Of a DNA stretch of 32,121 nucleotides, positions 24,601 to 32,121 are shown one piece after another. This DNA comes from JADFNO01 sp965369945 (GTDB taxonomy: Bacteria; Planctomycetota; Phycisphaerae; Phycisphaerales; SM1A02), in assembly GCA_965369945.1 (NCBI GenBank), contig CBDUST010000010.1:1-32121 (forward strand), in the 5' to 3' direction. Positions within the stretch are counted from its first letter, which is position 1; each line of letters begins with the position of its first letter. A model generated the notes under the pieces. That model searched no databases. It was not told where the DNA came from and worked only from the letters and a program-made list of their open reading frames with translations. Made by a program: the position numbers and the translations under genes.

Positions 24601-26112
24601 GACCCCCGCATTCCGGACATCGTTGGAATGAAGACTGGCCTGGGCGCCTCGGACGTTGGCCAGGTAGGACTGCCACCGGGCCCGCTGGGCAGCCTCTTCC
24701 GCTTGCCGCTCTTGTTTCTCCGCCTCGTCGCGCGAAGCATTGGCTGCTCGTTCCTGCTCTCGAGCCAGTTCCAGATTGTCTTCCGCTTCGATCGTTTTCT
24801 GATCCGCGATCTGACGCTGATGTGCCTCACCGATTGCATAGTTGATTGACACCAACGCCCCGATCACCGATACCGCGACCACTACCAACGCCGTCATCAC
24901 ACCCGTCCGATTTCTTCGCACGAACTTGCGCAACCGATATCCGGCGCTCGGCGGCCCCGCTACCACGGGCTCGTCGTCGAGGTGACGTTGCACGTCGGCA
25001 GCGAAGCCCTCGGCCGTGTCGTAGCGCCGCGTACGGTCCTTCTCCAGCGCCTTCATGATGATCCAGTCCAGGTCGCCGCGGATCTGCAGACCCAGCTTCC
25101 TCGGCTCGATGTTCCGGTGGGCCGCGATCGACTCCAGCGTGTCGAGCGTAGAGAGACGCGTGCTCGGCTTGTGCGGTTCTTCTTCACGAATGATCCGCTG
25201 AATCTCGTTGAGGCCCGCGGAGCGCAGCCGCTTGGGATCAAACGGCGTGGTGCCGGTGAGCAGCTCATACAGCAGTACGCCCAGCGCGTAGATGTCGCTG
25301 CGGGTGTCAATGTCCAGCCCGCTCATCTCCGCCTGTTCGGGCGACATGTACTGGGGCGTCCCCACCATCTGGCGGTGCTCGGTGAACAGCGTCTTCTCCG
25401 TCAGCTCCGCGTTGGTCGCCTTGGCGATGCCGAAGTCGATCACCTTGGGAACGGGCTGACCGTCATGCAACGTCACCAGGACGTTGGACGGCTTGATGTC
25501 GCGGTGGATAATCCCCTTCTGGTGGGCGTGCTGCACCGCAGCGCAGACAAGCTTGAACAGATCGAGCCGCGCGTGGACCGTCAGGTTGTTCTGGTCGCAG
25601 TATTCCGTGATCGGAATGCCCTTGACCAGCTCCATGACGAAGTAGGGTCTTCCGGTCTCGGTCGCCCCGGCGTCGAGCACCGTGGCGATGTTGGGATGAG
25701 CCATCATGGCCAGCGCTTGGCGCTCGGCCTCGAAGCGGGCGATGACCTGCTTGGTGTCCATGCCGAGCTTGATGATCTTCAGGGCCACCCGGCGCTTGAC
25801 GGGCTTCTTCTGCTCGGCCATCCAGACGACGCCGAAGCCGCCTTCACCGATGGGCTGCAGGAGCTTGTAGCGGCCGATCATGGCGCCGGCCTGTTCGCGC
25901 GGGGCAGTCACGACGGTCGCGTCGCCTTCGTTACCGGCCGACGCAAGAAACGACCCCGCCTCGGCGTCCGCTTGCAGCAGCGCCTCGACCTTCGAGCGCA
26001 GCGCGACGTCGTTGCCGCAAGCGCCCCGAAGGTATCCATCACGCTCGCTGGGTGACTCGATCGCCCGAGCTTCATGAAATACTTGCTCTGGGCTGAGTTG
26101 AGGATGGGTCAT
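21616..26112 (-). CDS. Kinase 2: Ser/Thr kinase with 14 WD40 blades (1498 aa)
   Basis: Paralogue of kinase 1. Kinase domain about 80-375: GEGGFGVVW, Lys112, HRDIKPSN from 203, DFG 226-228, all intact. A membrane span follows at about 403-425, then a short coiled coil, 14 WD40 blades and a helical tail with DAEPVLREC, VVDLYEAWHAAEPGQ and an acidic end. It lacks kinase 1's discoidin-like domain. I start at the ATG at 26112 because AAGGAG lies six bases upstream; the open frame runs 31 codons further without family character. The ECF sigma gene ends about 125 bp upstream on the same strand. Likely role: a membrane sensor kinase controlling that sigma factor, inferred from the known ECF-kinase linkage in planctomycetes. 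Confidence 0.93.
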   Translation of the reverse strand: MTHPQLSPEQVFHEARAIESPSERDGYLRGACGNDVALRSKVEALLQADAEAGSFLASAGNEGDATVVTAPREQAGAMIGRYKLLQPIGEGGFGVVWMAEQKKPVKRRVALKIIKLGMDTKQVIARFEAERQALAMMAHPNIATVLDAGATETGRPYFVMELVKGIPITEYCDQNNLTVHARLDLFKLVCAAVQHAHQKGIIHRDIKPSNVLVTLHDGQPVPKVIDFGIAKATNAELTEKTLFTEHRQMVGTPQYMSPEQAEMSGLDIDTRSDIYALGVLLYELLTGTTPFDPKRLRSAGLNEIQRIIREEEPHKPSTRLSTLDTLESIAAHRNIEPRKLGLQIRGDLDWIIMKALEKDRTRRYDTAEGFAADVQRHLDDEPVVAGPPSAGYRLRKFVRRNRTGVMTALVVVAVSVIGALVSINYAIGEAHQRQIADQKTIEAEDNLELAREQERAANASRDEAEKQERQAEEAAQRARWQSYLANVRGAQASLHSNDVRNAGVLLDQAPSELRRWEWLYLHAQVHQSQAVLRGHGSGAFAVTFSSDGTRIASGGGSYQWGRESKDNTVRLWDASTGDELDVLRGHEDTVFSVAFSPDGTRIVSGSRDNRLRVWDTASGKELLVLRGHKQPVYSVAFSPDGSRIVSGSNDRTVRVWDASSGEELLVLRGHEDLVWSVAFSPNGSRIASGSGPWFEGAAAVRVWDASTGKELRVLRGHKGRVTSVAFSPDGTRIASGSYDKTVRVWDTSSGDALLVLRGQKAFNSVAFSPDGTRIATGSDDRTVRLWDAASGKELAVLREHESGVLSVAFSPRGSRIASGSGDGTVRLWDASIPGAFAVLLGHETGRPHADRPGALWPVGVNSVAFSPDGTRIATGSNDRTVRLWDVVAGEQLLVLRGHGNSVGSVAFSPDGSRIASAAADDTVRLWDALAGKQLLVIRGLEDPVHSLAFSPDGSRIAAGSGPWGDEGAGTVLVWDASSGEELLVLRGHEEPVYSVAFSPDGSRIASGGGSYEYGRESKDNTVRLWDASTGDELDVLRGHEDTVFSVAFSPDGLRIVTASKDNTARVWDTASGKELAVFRRHEGTVFSASFSPDGSRIASGSRDTTVRLWDASTADELLVLRADQDIVNTVVFSPDGSRIACAFENDGAVRLWDTIAYRDRVAERDDAHRAEQTISPFVDVLFGKGLDCSAVADQVGSDPSLSDSLRHAAINLVLKRCSVIHEEARSLVRDLETQLVFAAEIQAAVQENTSLEPAVRAAAIDIAHWIEDNPVRLSRRAWRIVKDDDRSPADYEQAKRAAASAFQDDSTSQHFARTLAKAWTRLHQPDKALEVWREHVDQLRSATPADDLGLTNTLIEYAKALLKNNQAADAEPVLRECLSIVEKLVANTELRFHRTEETRRMLGECLATQGADPSLSAAVRTKKFTEAETILIELANSVQEDDTASKDDRNEAIQRVVDLYEAWHAAEPGQGYDAKAAQWRAKLPQSPDRSGQEEEGDD
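22650..24523 (-). repeat. Fourteen WD40-coding repeats of kinase 2, with an internal duplication
   Basis: The blades vary: 4 and 10 have longer loops (GSGPWFEGAAA, GSGPWGDEGAG), 8 carries an insertion (TGRPHADRPGALWPVG), and 1 and 11 share the odd loop GGGSYxxGRESKD. At DNA level 22958-23108 and 24317-24467 are nearly identical over 151 bp, differing only in the bases after GCGGCC. Part of the array was therefore copied recently or is kept alike by gene conversion. Confidence 0.88.
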
Positions 26113-26237
26113 CGTCGACTCCTTCGCGACTTGACATTGTCGCATGCTCGTGGCGTCCTGGCTCGTTTGCTCCAAACACCAATGCGAGAACGGAGGCCGG
26201 AACACCCCACCCGGGTGAAGAAAAACCGGAGGCCGGG

Positions 26238-26804
26238 CTATTCCTCCCGCCGGAGCTCGTTATAGAGCCAGGCGCGAGCGTAGGCCCAGTGGCGGTCCGC
26301 GGTCGTGGACGAGATGCCCAGCACGGCGGCCGCCTGCGGTAGGCTCAGCCCGCCGAAGAAGCGGAGCTTGACCAGGTCGGCCTTGCCCGGATCCTCTTCG
26401 GCAAGGCGCCCCAGGGCCTCGTCCAGGTCGAGTATCTCCTGCGGCACTGCATCGAGCGTTACGTTCTCTGCAGAGAGCGAAATCCTGGCCCGCCCACCGC
26501 CGCGCTTGCTTGCTCCTTTGGCCCGGGCACGATCGATGAGGATGCGCCGCATCGCCTCGGCTGCGGCCGCGAAGAAGTGGCCCTTGTTCTCCCACTGACC
26601 GCCTGCCTCGTCGTCACCCAGCAGCCGCAGGTACGCCTCGTGAACCAGTGCCGTCGCCTGCAGCGTCTGGCCCGGCGACTCCCTGGCCATTCGGCGTTCC
26701 GCCAGCGCGCGAAGCTCGTCGTAGACGATCGGCAAGAGTTGCTCGGCGGCCCGTTCATCGCCGCGCTCCACCGCCTGCAGGATCTGGGTGACGTCAGGGC
26801 GCAT
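26238..26804 (-). CDS. ECF sigma factor partnered with kinase 2 (188 aa)
   Basis: Alternative RNA polymerase sigma factor of the extracytoplasmic-function class, of the type linked to Ser/Thr kinases in planctomycetes. Region 2 is seen in AEQLLPIVYDELRALAERRM, LVHEAYLRL and GHFFAAAAEAMRRILIDRAR. Region 4 is KADLVKLRFFGGLSLPQAA with its HTH AAVLGISSTTADRHWAYAR. It has no anti-sigma gene; control by phosphorylation from kinase 2 is the likely alternative. I use the ATG at 26804; a GTG one codon earlier (26807) is equally possible, and no clear Shine-Dalgarno decides. Confidence 0.92.
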   Translation of the reverse strand: MRPDVTQILQAVERGDERAAEQLLPIVYDELRALAERRMARESPGQTLQATALVHEAYLRLLGDDEAGGQWENKGHFFAAAAEAMRRILIDRARAKGASKRGGGRARISLSAENVTLDAVPQEILDLDEALGRLAEEDPGKADLVKLRFFGGLSLPQAAAVLGISSTTADRHWAYARAWLYNELRREE

Positions 26805-26998
26805 CACTGCATGATACTCTTGGGGTGGTTGGGTACATGATCGTGCGTGGCCACCTTATCCCATCTGCAGGACTGCCGATCGCGTCGATCCTGGTCATGT
26901 GCAGCAGCGCACTGCGTAGGCATCCAGTTCCGGCCCGCAGTTAGCAACTCGCCGGCAGCCGCAAAGCTCGACTGCATCGACTGATCACGGCCGGTCGT

Positions 26999-27256
26999 GT
27001 GGCTAACACTTGCAGCATAACGGAGGGTGCCAATGTATCGAGTTCCTGCTCATCGGCAGTCACCCGGACCAACGGCCTTCCGGGGCGTCGTCCGGTCAGC
27101 GAGCTCTGCTTGCGCATCCGTCTCATGCGCCAGCTTCGCGCCAAGGGAACTAGTTTGCGCCGGATCGCCGAGGAATTGCAGGCTAAGGGTTTCACGAACC
27201 GGACGGGGAAGCGGTTATCACCTCAACTGATTGCCAACGTGTTGAGGCGATCATGA
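26999..27256 (+). pseudogene. Recombinase/resolvase C-terminal fragment
   Basis: The frame contains LMRQLRAKGTSLRRIAEELQ, then AKGFTNRTGKRLSPQLIANVL. This is the pattern of serine recombinases after the catalytic domain: a helix, then G-x-S-L-x-x-I-A-x-x-L, then G-x-x-x-x-x-G-x-x-x-S-x-x-x-I. No catalytic serine domain precedes it; the first 30 residues look unrelated, and the only available start is GTG without a ribosome site. It lies between the kinase 2 and kinase 3 units, oriented against them, and is probably a leftover of an insertion. Confidence 0.55.
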
Positions 27257-27444
27257 TTCGGCTCCTTGTACCTCAACCCGGATTTCCCAGATGACCGCGG
27301 CGTTCTCGAACAACCGACATGGCGATCACCGGTGTAGATTGCGGTAAGCCTGCACCTCGAAGCACCGACTCTGCGAGGAACCCAATAGGTGAAGCATGCA
27401 GGCAGGCGTTGCCAGCCAGTCAGAACTGGCGCGGCTCGCACACG

Positions 27445-27552
27445 TCAGTCGTCCTGCTCGTTCGAATTCAGTTCGTCGGGCAGCTTCGCGCGCCATTGGT
27501 CGGCTTTGACGGGCTTGTCCCAAACGTGGTCGAGGTTGATGAGCGAGTTCAT
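27445..27552 (-). pseudogene. Overlapping tail ORF after kinase 3 (35 aa)
   Basis: An ATG at 27552 overlaps the stop of kinase 3 (ATGA). It opens a 35-codon frame whose core is VWDKPVKADQWRAKLPDEL, followed by an acidic end. This matches the closing motif of kinase 2 (KAAQWRAKLP) and of the orphan tail at 15 kb (KADQWRARLP). Either kinase 3 once ended with this tail and a frameshift separated it, or the tail of a lost paralogue was fused here. ATGA coupling could still let it be translated. Confidence 0.55.
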
Positions 27553-30431
27553 CTGGACTCATCTTCCAACGCAGCCTCGAACCTGGCCAGTGCGGCTTCC
27601 AGTTCCTGCCGAAGTGGGGAATCGCCCTGCGGCAGTAGGGCGATGGCTTGGCGCTGGTTCTCTATGGCCCGGGCAGTGTCACCGGTTAGGTGGTACGCGA
27701 GAGAGAGCGTGTCGAGATAGTCCAGATTCTGGTGGTCCGTCAGATCGTTGGCCTGGATCGCCAGCTCCAGGGCGAGCTGCGGATCGCGCAGATCGTGCGG
27801 CTCGCACGTCAGCAGGTACCACGCGCAGATGTTCATGTCATTGGCCGACGCGCCAGGTAGTTCGGCGCGTCGGCGCTCGATCTGCTGGGCCGTGCGTACC
27901 AGTTGCCTGGCATCGTTGATCCTTCCCTGGATGATGTAAAGTTCGGCCAAGTTGCGCATGGCGCGCAGCGTGCCTGGATGCTCCGGGCCCAACACGTGCT
28001 TATGGATCTGAAACGTCTTGAGGTGTAGCGGCTCCGCCTCGCTGTACCGGCCCTGATCGCTGTATAGCACCGCAAGATTGCCGCTGGAAGCTAGGGTGTT
28101 CGGATGCTCCTCGCCGAGGACGCGCCGATGGATCTCCAACGTCTTGCGGTACAGCTGCTCTGCCTCGTCGTAACGGCTCTGTCTGGAGTACAGAACAGCG
28201 AGGTTGTTCATGGTCATGAGCGTTTGCGGATGTTCCTCGCCCAGGATGCGCTTCTGGATCTGGAACGTCTTGAGGTAGAGCGGTTCTGCCTCGTCGAGCC
28301 GTCCCTGTCTCCTGTGCAGAAGCGCGAGGGAGTTCATAGACGAGAGGGTTCTCGGATGCTCCTGGCCCAGGACGCGCTGCTTGATGTGAATCGTCTTGAC
28401 AAACAGCTGCTCCGCCTCGGCGTAGCGACCCTGAATCGAGTACAGGTCCGCTACGTTGTGCATGGAGGAGAGCGTGCTCGGATGTTCCTCGCCTAGGACG
28501 CGTTTGCGGATTTCCAGCGTCTTGACGTGCAGCAGCTCCGCCTCGTTGTAACGGCCCTGATCCTTGTACAGGCCCGCGAGGTTGCTCGTTGAGTCGAGCG
28601 TGTTGGGATGCTCCTCGCCCAGGACGCGCTTCTGAATCTGCAGCGTCCGGATGTATTTCGTCTCGGCTTCCTTGTAGCGACCCTGATTCCAGTACAGGCC
28701 CGCGAGGTTGAACATGTAGCCGAGCGTGTTCACATGCTCCTCCCCGAGTATGTTTATTGCGATGTCAAGCGTCTTTACGAACAGCGGCTCCGCCTCTTCG
28801 TAACGGCCCTGCACCTGATACAGAATCGCGAGGTGATTCACCGAGCGAAGCGTGTCCGGATGCTCCTGGCCCAACTCCCGAAGCCGAAGCAGCCTGGCTC
28901 GCTGAAGGTGCGGGTCGGCGGCGGCGTATTCGCCTAGTTTCCGGTAAGTTTCTCCCAGGGTCGCACGGATTGAGGCCTCGATCAGCGGCTTTCCGTCGAA
29001 GCGCCCGCCCGCGATGGACGCCTCTTCGATGCGTTTGCCCGCCTCGTCCAGCACGTCCCGCATCAGGACGTCCTTGCCTTTGCCTTGCTGAGTCGAAGGG
29101 ACGACCGCGGCGAGCAGATCGACATTGAGAAAGTCATTAACGGCCTGGGCGATCTCAGTTTGTCGCTCGGCTTCTTGGGCTCGCAGGTTGGCACGCTCAT
29201 GAGCGACAGTTTCGCGCACGGCGAATGTGGTGGAAACAATAGTTGCTGTAATGACGGCGGCAAGCGATAACACCGCCGCCGCGACAATGCCCCTGTTTCT
29301 TCGCGCGAACTTGCGGAATTGATAGATCGCGCTGGGCGGCCGCGCCTCGATCGGCTCATGATGCAGGTATCGTTTGATATCCGAAGCCAGGGCCGCGACC
29401 GACTCGTATCGTCGATCACGTTCCTTGGCCAGGGCCTTGAGGATGATCGTCTCCAGATCCCCCCGGACCGTGCGATCGATCGTGCTGGGGCGGATCGGGG
29501 GGGTGTCTTGGATGATGCGGATGATTTCGGAGATCGGGGTGTCGGCCAGTTGGTAAGGAAGCTGATCCGTAAGCAACTCAAAGAGCACGACCCCGAGCGA
29601 GTACACATCGCTGCGCGTGTCCAGGTCATGCGGGTCGGCGCGGCATTGTTCGGGGCTCATGTAAGGCAGCGTCCCGATGAGTTGCCCGATGTCGGTCTGC
29701 ATCGTGGTGATGGCCAGATCGGCGTCGGTAGCCCTGGCAACCCCGAAGTCGATGATCTTTACCCGCCCCGACGAGTCGACGAGCAGGTTTCCGGGCTTGA
29801 GGTCACGGTGGATGATGCCCTTCTGGTGTCCGTGATCGACGCCCTCGCAGATTTGGAGGAACAAGGCAATCCGGGCCTTCTTATCCAGAGTTTGACGCCG
29901 GGCGTAGTGAGTGATCATGCACGCCCCGGGGATGTATTCCATGGCGAAGTAGGGGACGCCTCCGGTGCCGTCGCCATGCATGCCGGCCTCGTGGATCTGG
30001 GCGATGGCGGGGTGGCTCAACCGGGAAAGGACCTGAGCTTCATACTGGAAACGGCGTAATGCCTGACGCGAAGCGATCCCCCGCTTCATCACCTTCAAGG
30101 CAACGGTGCGGTGAGGTTGTTCCTGGACGGCGGAATAGACGACGCCCATGCCGCCTTCGGCGATGACGCTGCGGACGTGATACCGGCCGATGTGCTGACC
30201 GACATAGGAATGGCGAGGCTCCGGTTCGATGTTGGATGTATCGATCGCGGGTTTCTTCAGAAACGTGCCGGCGGCGGCTTCGGATTCGAGCAGCGACTCG
30301 ACTTCGCGGCGCAGGACTTCGTCGCCGGCGCAGACGCGATCAAGGAACGAACGACACCGTTCGGCGTCGAGTTCGACGACCTGCTCAAAGATATCCAGTG
30401 CTGCGCGGGCTCGCTTTACGTCAGGACTCAT
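27549..30431 (-). CDS. Kinase 3: Ser/Thr kinase with kinesin-light-chain-type TPRs (960 aa)
   Basis: Membrane-anchored Ser/Thr kinase, more distant from kinases 1 and 2. Kinase domain about 83-360: AEGGMGVVY, Lys113, HRDLKPGN from 208, DFG 228-230, YMSPEQC. A membrane span follows at about 381-404, then a linker and about nine 42-residue TPR units of the form NLAxLYxxQGRYxEAExLxxKTLxIxKRVLGEEHPxTLxS, giving 126-bp DNA repeats between about 27.95 and 28.95 kb. TPRs of this class bind peptides or proteins, so it probably senses a partner. I chose the ATG at 30431, seven bases after the sigma gene's stop, over the upstream ATG at 30458 that overlaps the sigma gene. The two genes are clearly coupled. 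Confidence 0.93.
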   Translation of the reverse strand: MSPDVKRARAALDIFEQVVELDAERCRSFLDRVCAGDEVLRREVESLLESEAAAGTFLKKPAIDTSNIEPEPRHSYVGQHIGRYHVRSVIAEGGMGVVYSAVQEQPHRTVALKVMKRGIASRQALRRFQYEAQVLSRLSHPAIAQIHEAGMHGDGTGGVPYFAMEYIPGACMITHYARRQTLDKKARIALFLQICEGVDHGHQKGIIHRDLKPGNLLVDSSGRVKIIDFGVARATDADLAITTMQTDIGQLIGTLPYMSPEQCRADPHDLDTRSDVYSLGVVLFELLTDQLPYQLADTPISEIIRIIQDTPPIRPSTIDRTVRGDLETIILKALAKERDRRYESVAALASDIKRYLHHEPIEARPPSAIYQFRKFARRNRGIVAAAVLSLAAVITATIVSTTFAVRETVAHERANLRAQEAERQTEIAQAVNDFLNVDLLAAVVPSTQQGKGKDVLMRDVLDEAGKRIEEASIAGGRFDGKPLIEASIRATLGETYRKLGEYAAADPHLQRARLLRLRELGQEHPDTLRSVNHLAILYQVQGRYEEAEPLFVKTLDIAINILGEEHVNTLGYMFNLAGLYWNQGRYKEAETKYIRTLQIQKRVLGEEHPNTLDSTSNLAGLYKDQGRYNEAELLHVKTLEIRKRVLGEEHPSTLSSMHNVADLYSIQGRYAEAEQLFVKTIHIKQRVLGQEHPRTLSSMNSLALLHRRQGRLDEAEPLYLKTFQIQKRILGEEHPQTLMTMNNLAVLYSRQSRYDEAEQLYRKTLEIHRRVLGEEHPNTLASSGNLAVLYSDQGRYSEAEPLHLKTFQIHKHVLGPEHPGTLRAMRNLAELYIIQGRINDARQLVRTAQQIERRRAELPGASANDMNICAWYLLTCEPHDLRDPQLALELAIQANDLTDHQNLDYLDTLSLAYHLTGDTARAIENQRQAIALLPQGDSPLRQELEAALARFEAALEDESR

Positions 30432-30438
30432 CGTTCGC

Positions 30439-31017
30439 TCAATTCGAAGTAGTGTCATCGGCCAGTTCCCGGTGGAGCCAGGTCCGGGCCGAGCGCCATC
30501 GCTGCTCGACGCTACGCAGCGACATGGTGAGCATCCGGGAGACTTCTTCCATGGTCATGCCGCCGAAGAAACGCATCTGGACGATGTTCATCCGGATCGG
30601 ATCGATCGCTTCGAGTTTTTCCAGGGCTTCATCGAGGGCCAGCAGATCGACATTCGTGATCGAATCCGCGGCGATATACACGTGGCTGAGCGTGAGGGGC
30701 TGGTGGTCTCCCCCTCGCTTGAGACGTTTGCGGCTGCGGGCGTGATCGATGAGGATCCGCCGCATGATCGTGGAGGCGACGGCAAGGAAGTGGGCTCGGT
30801 CGCGCCACTGAACCCGGGTCTGATCGATGAGCTTGAGGTAGGCATCATGGGCCAGGGCGGTGGTCTGGAGCAGGTGGCCCGGACTTTCCCGACGCATGCA
30901 AGCCTGGGCGGTTTCGTGAAGTTCAGTATAAATGAGGGAGGCAAGGTCTTCCGCAGCCGCGGGCTCGCCGGCGCTGAGTTTCCGGAGCAGCTTTGTCGCT
31001 TCGCCGACCTCGCTCAT
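30439..31017 (-). CDS. ECF sigma factor partnered with kinase 3 (192 aa)
   Basis: ECF sigma factor of the same kinase-linked type as the one at 26.2 kb but clearly diverged. Region 2 contains EDLASLIYTELHETAQACMR, ALAHDAYLKLID and AHFLAVASTIMRRILIDHAR. Region 4 has RMNIVQMRFFGGMTMEEVSR and the HTH RMLTMSLRSVEQRWRSAR. GGAGG lies seven bases before the ATG, an excellent ribosome site. Kinase 3 begins seven bases after its stop, so the pair is one unit and phosphorylation-based control of the sigma factor is the natural inference. The promoter should lie within 31018-31280, shared divergently with the FG-GAP gene. Confidence 0.93.
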   Translation of the reverse strand: MSEVGEATKLLRKLSAGEPAAAEDLASLIYTELHETAQACMRRESPGHLLQTTALAHDAYLKLIDQTRVQWRDRAHFLAVASTIMRRILIDHARSRKRLKRGGDHQPLTLSHVYIAADSITNVDLLALDEALEKLEAIDPIRMNIVQMRFFGGMTMEEVSRMLTMSLRSVEQRWRSARTWLHRELADDTTSN

Positions 31018-31280
31018 TCATTCGCCTCCACAAAAGAAATTAAGAATTGCATGCGGGTTGCCCCGCCCATTGTCGCGTAAGTGGGTGGCTCTGGCAAGAA
31101 AATCCAGTATCGATGTAAATAAGGAGATTCCTTATGTCTTGTATGCAACGTATTTAGCCTGTTCTGGGGCTTGCAATGGCGATTCTTACGTCGGTTATTG
31201 AGGCATGAGCCATACATATCCCGGCCGCTCAACCGAGGTCCAGGCGGCGATCAATGCCGCCGTCAACAGGAGAATGAATT

Positions 31281-32121
31281 ATGAAATGGTTCGCAACGAA
31301 ACAAGATAATCGGGTCATGTGGTCTTTGTCCTGCGTGATGGCACTGGCCCTGATGAACGGTCCTGCGGCGGGGCAGTTCGACGAACTGAAACTCCTCGCC
31401 TCCGACGGCGCGGCGGTCGACGGGTTAGGCCGAATCGTCTCGTTCAGCGGGATCCCCGGAAATGAAGTCGCCATCGTCGGGGCGTTTAGCGACGCCGACA
31501 ACGGTTTTCGATCAGGCTCGGCTTACATCTATCGCAGGAGTGGCGCAAGCTGGGTCCAGGAGGCCAAACTCCTCGCCTCCGACGGCGCGGCGTCCGACCA
31601 TTTCGGCATTTACGTCTCGATCAGCGGCACACCTGGAAATGAAGTCGCCATCGTCGGGGCGTATCAGGACGACGACAACGGCTTTAACTCCGGCTCGGCG
31701 TATATCTACCGCTACAATGGCGTGAGTTGGGTCGAGGAACAAAAACTCCTCGCCTCCGACGGCGCGGCGAACGACCATTACGGCGAGACCGTCTCGATCA
31801 GCGGCACCCCCGGAAATGAAATCGCCATCGTCGGGGCGTTTTTTCACGATGACAACGGCACGAACTCCGGCTCGGCGTTCATCTACCGCTTCAATGGCGT
31901 GACTTGGGTCGAGGAACAAAAACTCCTCGCCTCCGACGGCGCGGCTGGCGATAGCTTCGGCTTCAGTGTTTCGTTCAGCGATATCCCCGAAAATGAAGTC
32001 GCCATCATTGGAGCGCATACGGACAACGACAACGGCTTCCAATCCGGCTCGGCGTACATCTTCCGTTTCAATGGCGTGACTTGGGTCGAGGAACAAAAAC
32101 TCCTCGCCTCCGACGGCGCGG
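31281..32121 (+). CDS. Exported FG-GAP-type repeat protein, runs off the window
   Basis: A protein of at least 280 residues with no stop before the edge. The N-terminus has a signal peptide (hydrophobic SLSCVMALALMN, cleavage probable after GPAAG). After that it is built of 59-residue repeats: KLLASDGAA-D-FG-VS, SGTPGNEVAIVGA, DDNG-SGSAYIYR and WVEEQ. This is the integrin-alpha-like FG-GAP beta-propeller pattern, with D-x-D-N-G as a likely Ca2+ loop. AGGAG lies eight bases before the ATG. It is divergent from the sigma-kinase 3 unit. Probably an extracellular or surface protein; ligand unknown. Confidence 0.9.
   Translation, partial: MKWFATKQDNRVMWSLSCVMALALMNGPAAGQFDELKLLASDGAAVDGLGRIVSFSGIPGNEVAIVGAFSDADNGFRSGSAYIYRRSGASWVQEAKLLASDGAASDHFGIYVSISGTPGNEVAIVGAYQDDDNGFNSGSAYIYRYNGVSWVEEQKLLASDGAANDHYGETVSISGTPGNEIAIVGAFFHDDNGTNSGSAFIYRFNGVTWVEEQKLLASDGAAGDSFGFSVSFSDIPENEVAIIGAHTDNDNGFQSGSAYIFRFNGVTWVEEQKLLASDGA
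31389..32099 (+). repeat. 177-bp exact-period repeats in the FG-GAP gene
   Basis: The sequence AAACTCCTCGCCTCCGACGG recurs at 31389, 31566, 31743, 31920 and 32097, always 177 bases apart. Four full units and the start of a fifth are visible. Similarity reaches the third codon positions, so the units are recent copies or kept alike by conversion. Confidence 0.93.

Noticed and set aside
24982..26055. Plus-strand frame of 357 codons opposite the kinase 2 catalytic domain
   Set aside because: The minus frame has all kinase motifs in order; the plus frame has none.
29319..30059. Plus-strand frame of 246 codons opposite kinase 3
   Set aside because: Shadow of the kinase domain; no independent signal.
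31512..32096. Minus-strand repeat ORF opposite the FG-GAP gene
   Set aside because: The plus strand has the signal peptide, ribosome site and FG-GAP pattern; the minus frame only mirrors the 177-bp repeats.

Overview
The window looks like chromosomal DNA of a planctomycete, probably Phycisphaerae-like. This is inferred from three very large Ser/Thr kinases with WD40 or TPR sensor tails, linked ECF sigma factors of the type found beside such kinases, an FG-GAP repeat exported protein, a HARE-HTH remnant and a moderately high GC content. No rRNA or tRNA was seen.

Left part (1-4.25 kb) is scrapyard DNA around a mobile element. It holds the first 120 codons of a PotD-like solute-binding protein, a 227-bp inverted-repeat element, a decayed HARE-HTH domain, a large serine recombinase, a downstream HTH gene cut by TGA at an expected Trp codon, and an ASCH-domain gene broken by a frameshift.

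The 4.4-8.9 kb block has two convergent two-gene operons. On + are a ParB-like protein and a Dam/D12-class adenine methylase (GTGA overlap). On - are a PD-(D/E)XK nuclease-like protein and an acidic unknown protein (8-nt overlap). Between them lies an indel-free array of ten 21-bp units that would encode Cys-containing heptapeptides. Methylase, nuclease and two accessory proteins beside a recombinase make this the best candidate for an undescribed defence or modification cassette.

The 9.3-14.2 kb block, all on -, reads in transcription order: unknown protein, 63-aa ParB-N-like ORF, ParB-methyltransferase fusion, terminase small subunit-like HTH protein, terminase large subunit. The last three overlap. 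No portal, capsid or tail gene follows, so this is a prophage remnant or a satellite-like packaging module. A short, possibly truncated gene with weak GIY-YIG resemblance follows on + at 14.7 kb.

The 15-31 kb block is a signalling cluster on -. It has kinase 1 (15 WD40 blades plus a discoidin-like end), kinase 2 (14 blades) with its ECF sigma factor, and kinase 3 (about nine 42-residue TPRs) with its own ECF sigma factor. Debris shows repeated duplication and loss: an orphan kinase tail after kinase 1, a 22-codon apparent ECF start before it, an overlapping tail ORF after kinase 3, and a recombinase helix fragment at 27 kb. Kinase 1 also carries an intergenic-type palindromic repeat translated in frame.

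The right end (31,281 onward, +) is a secreted FG-GAP-type protein built of exact 177-bp repeats. It runs off the window.
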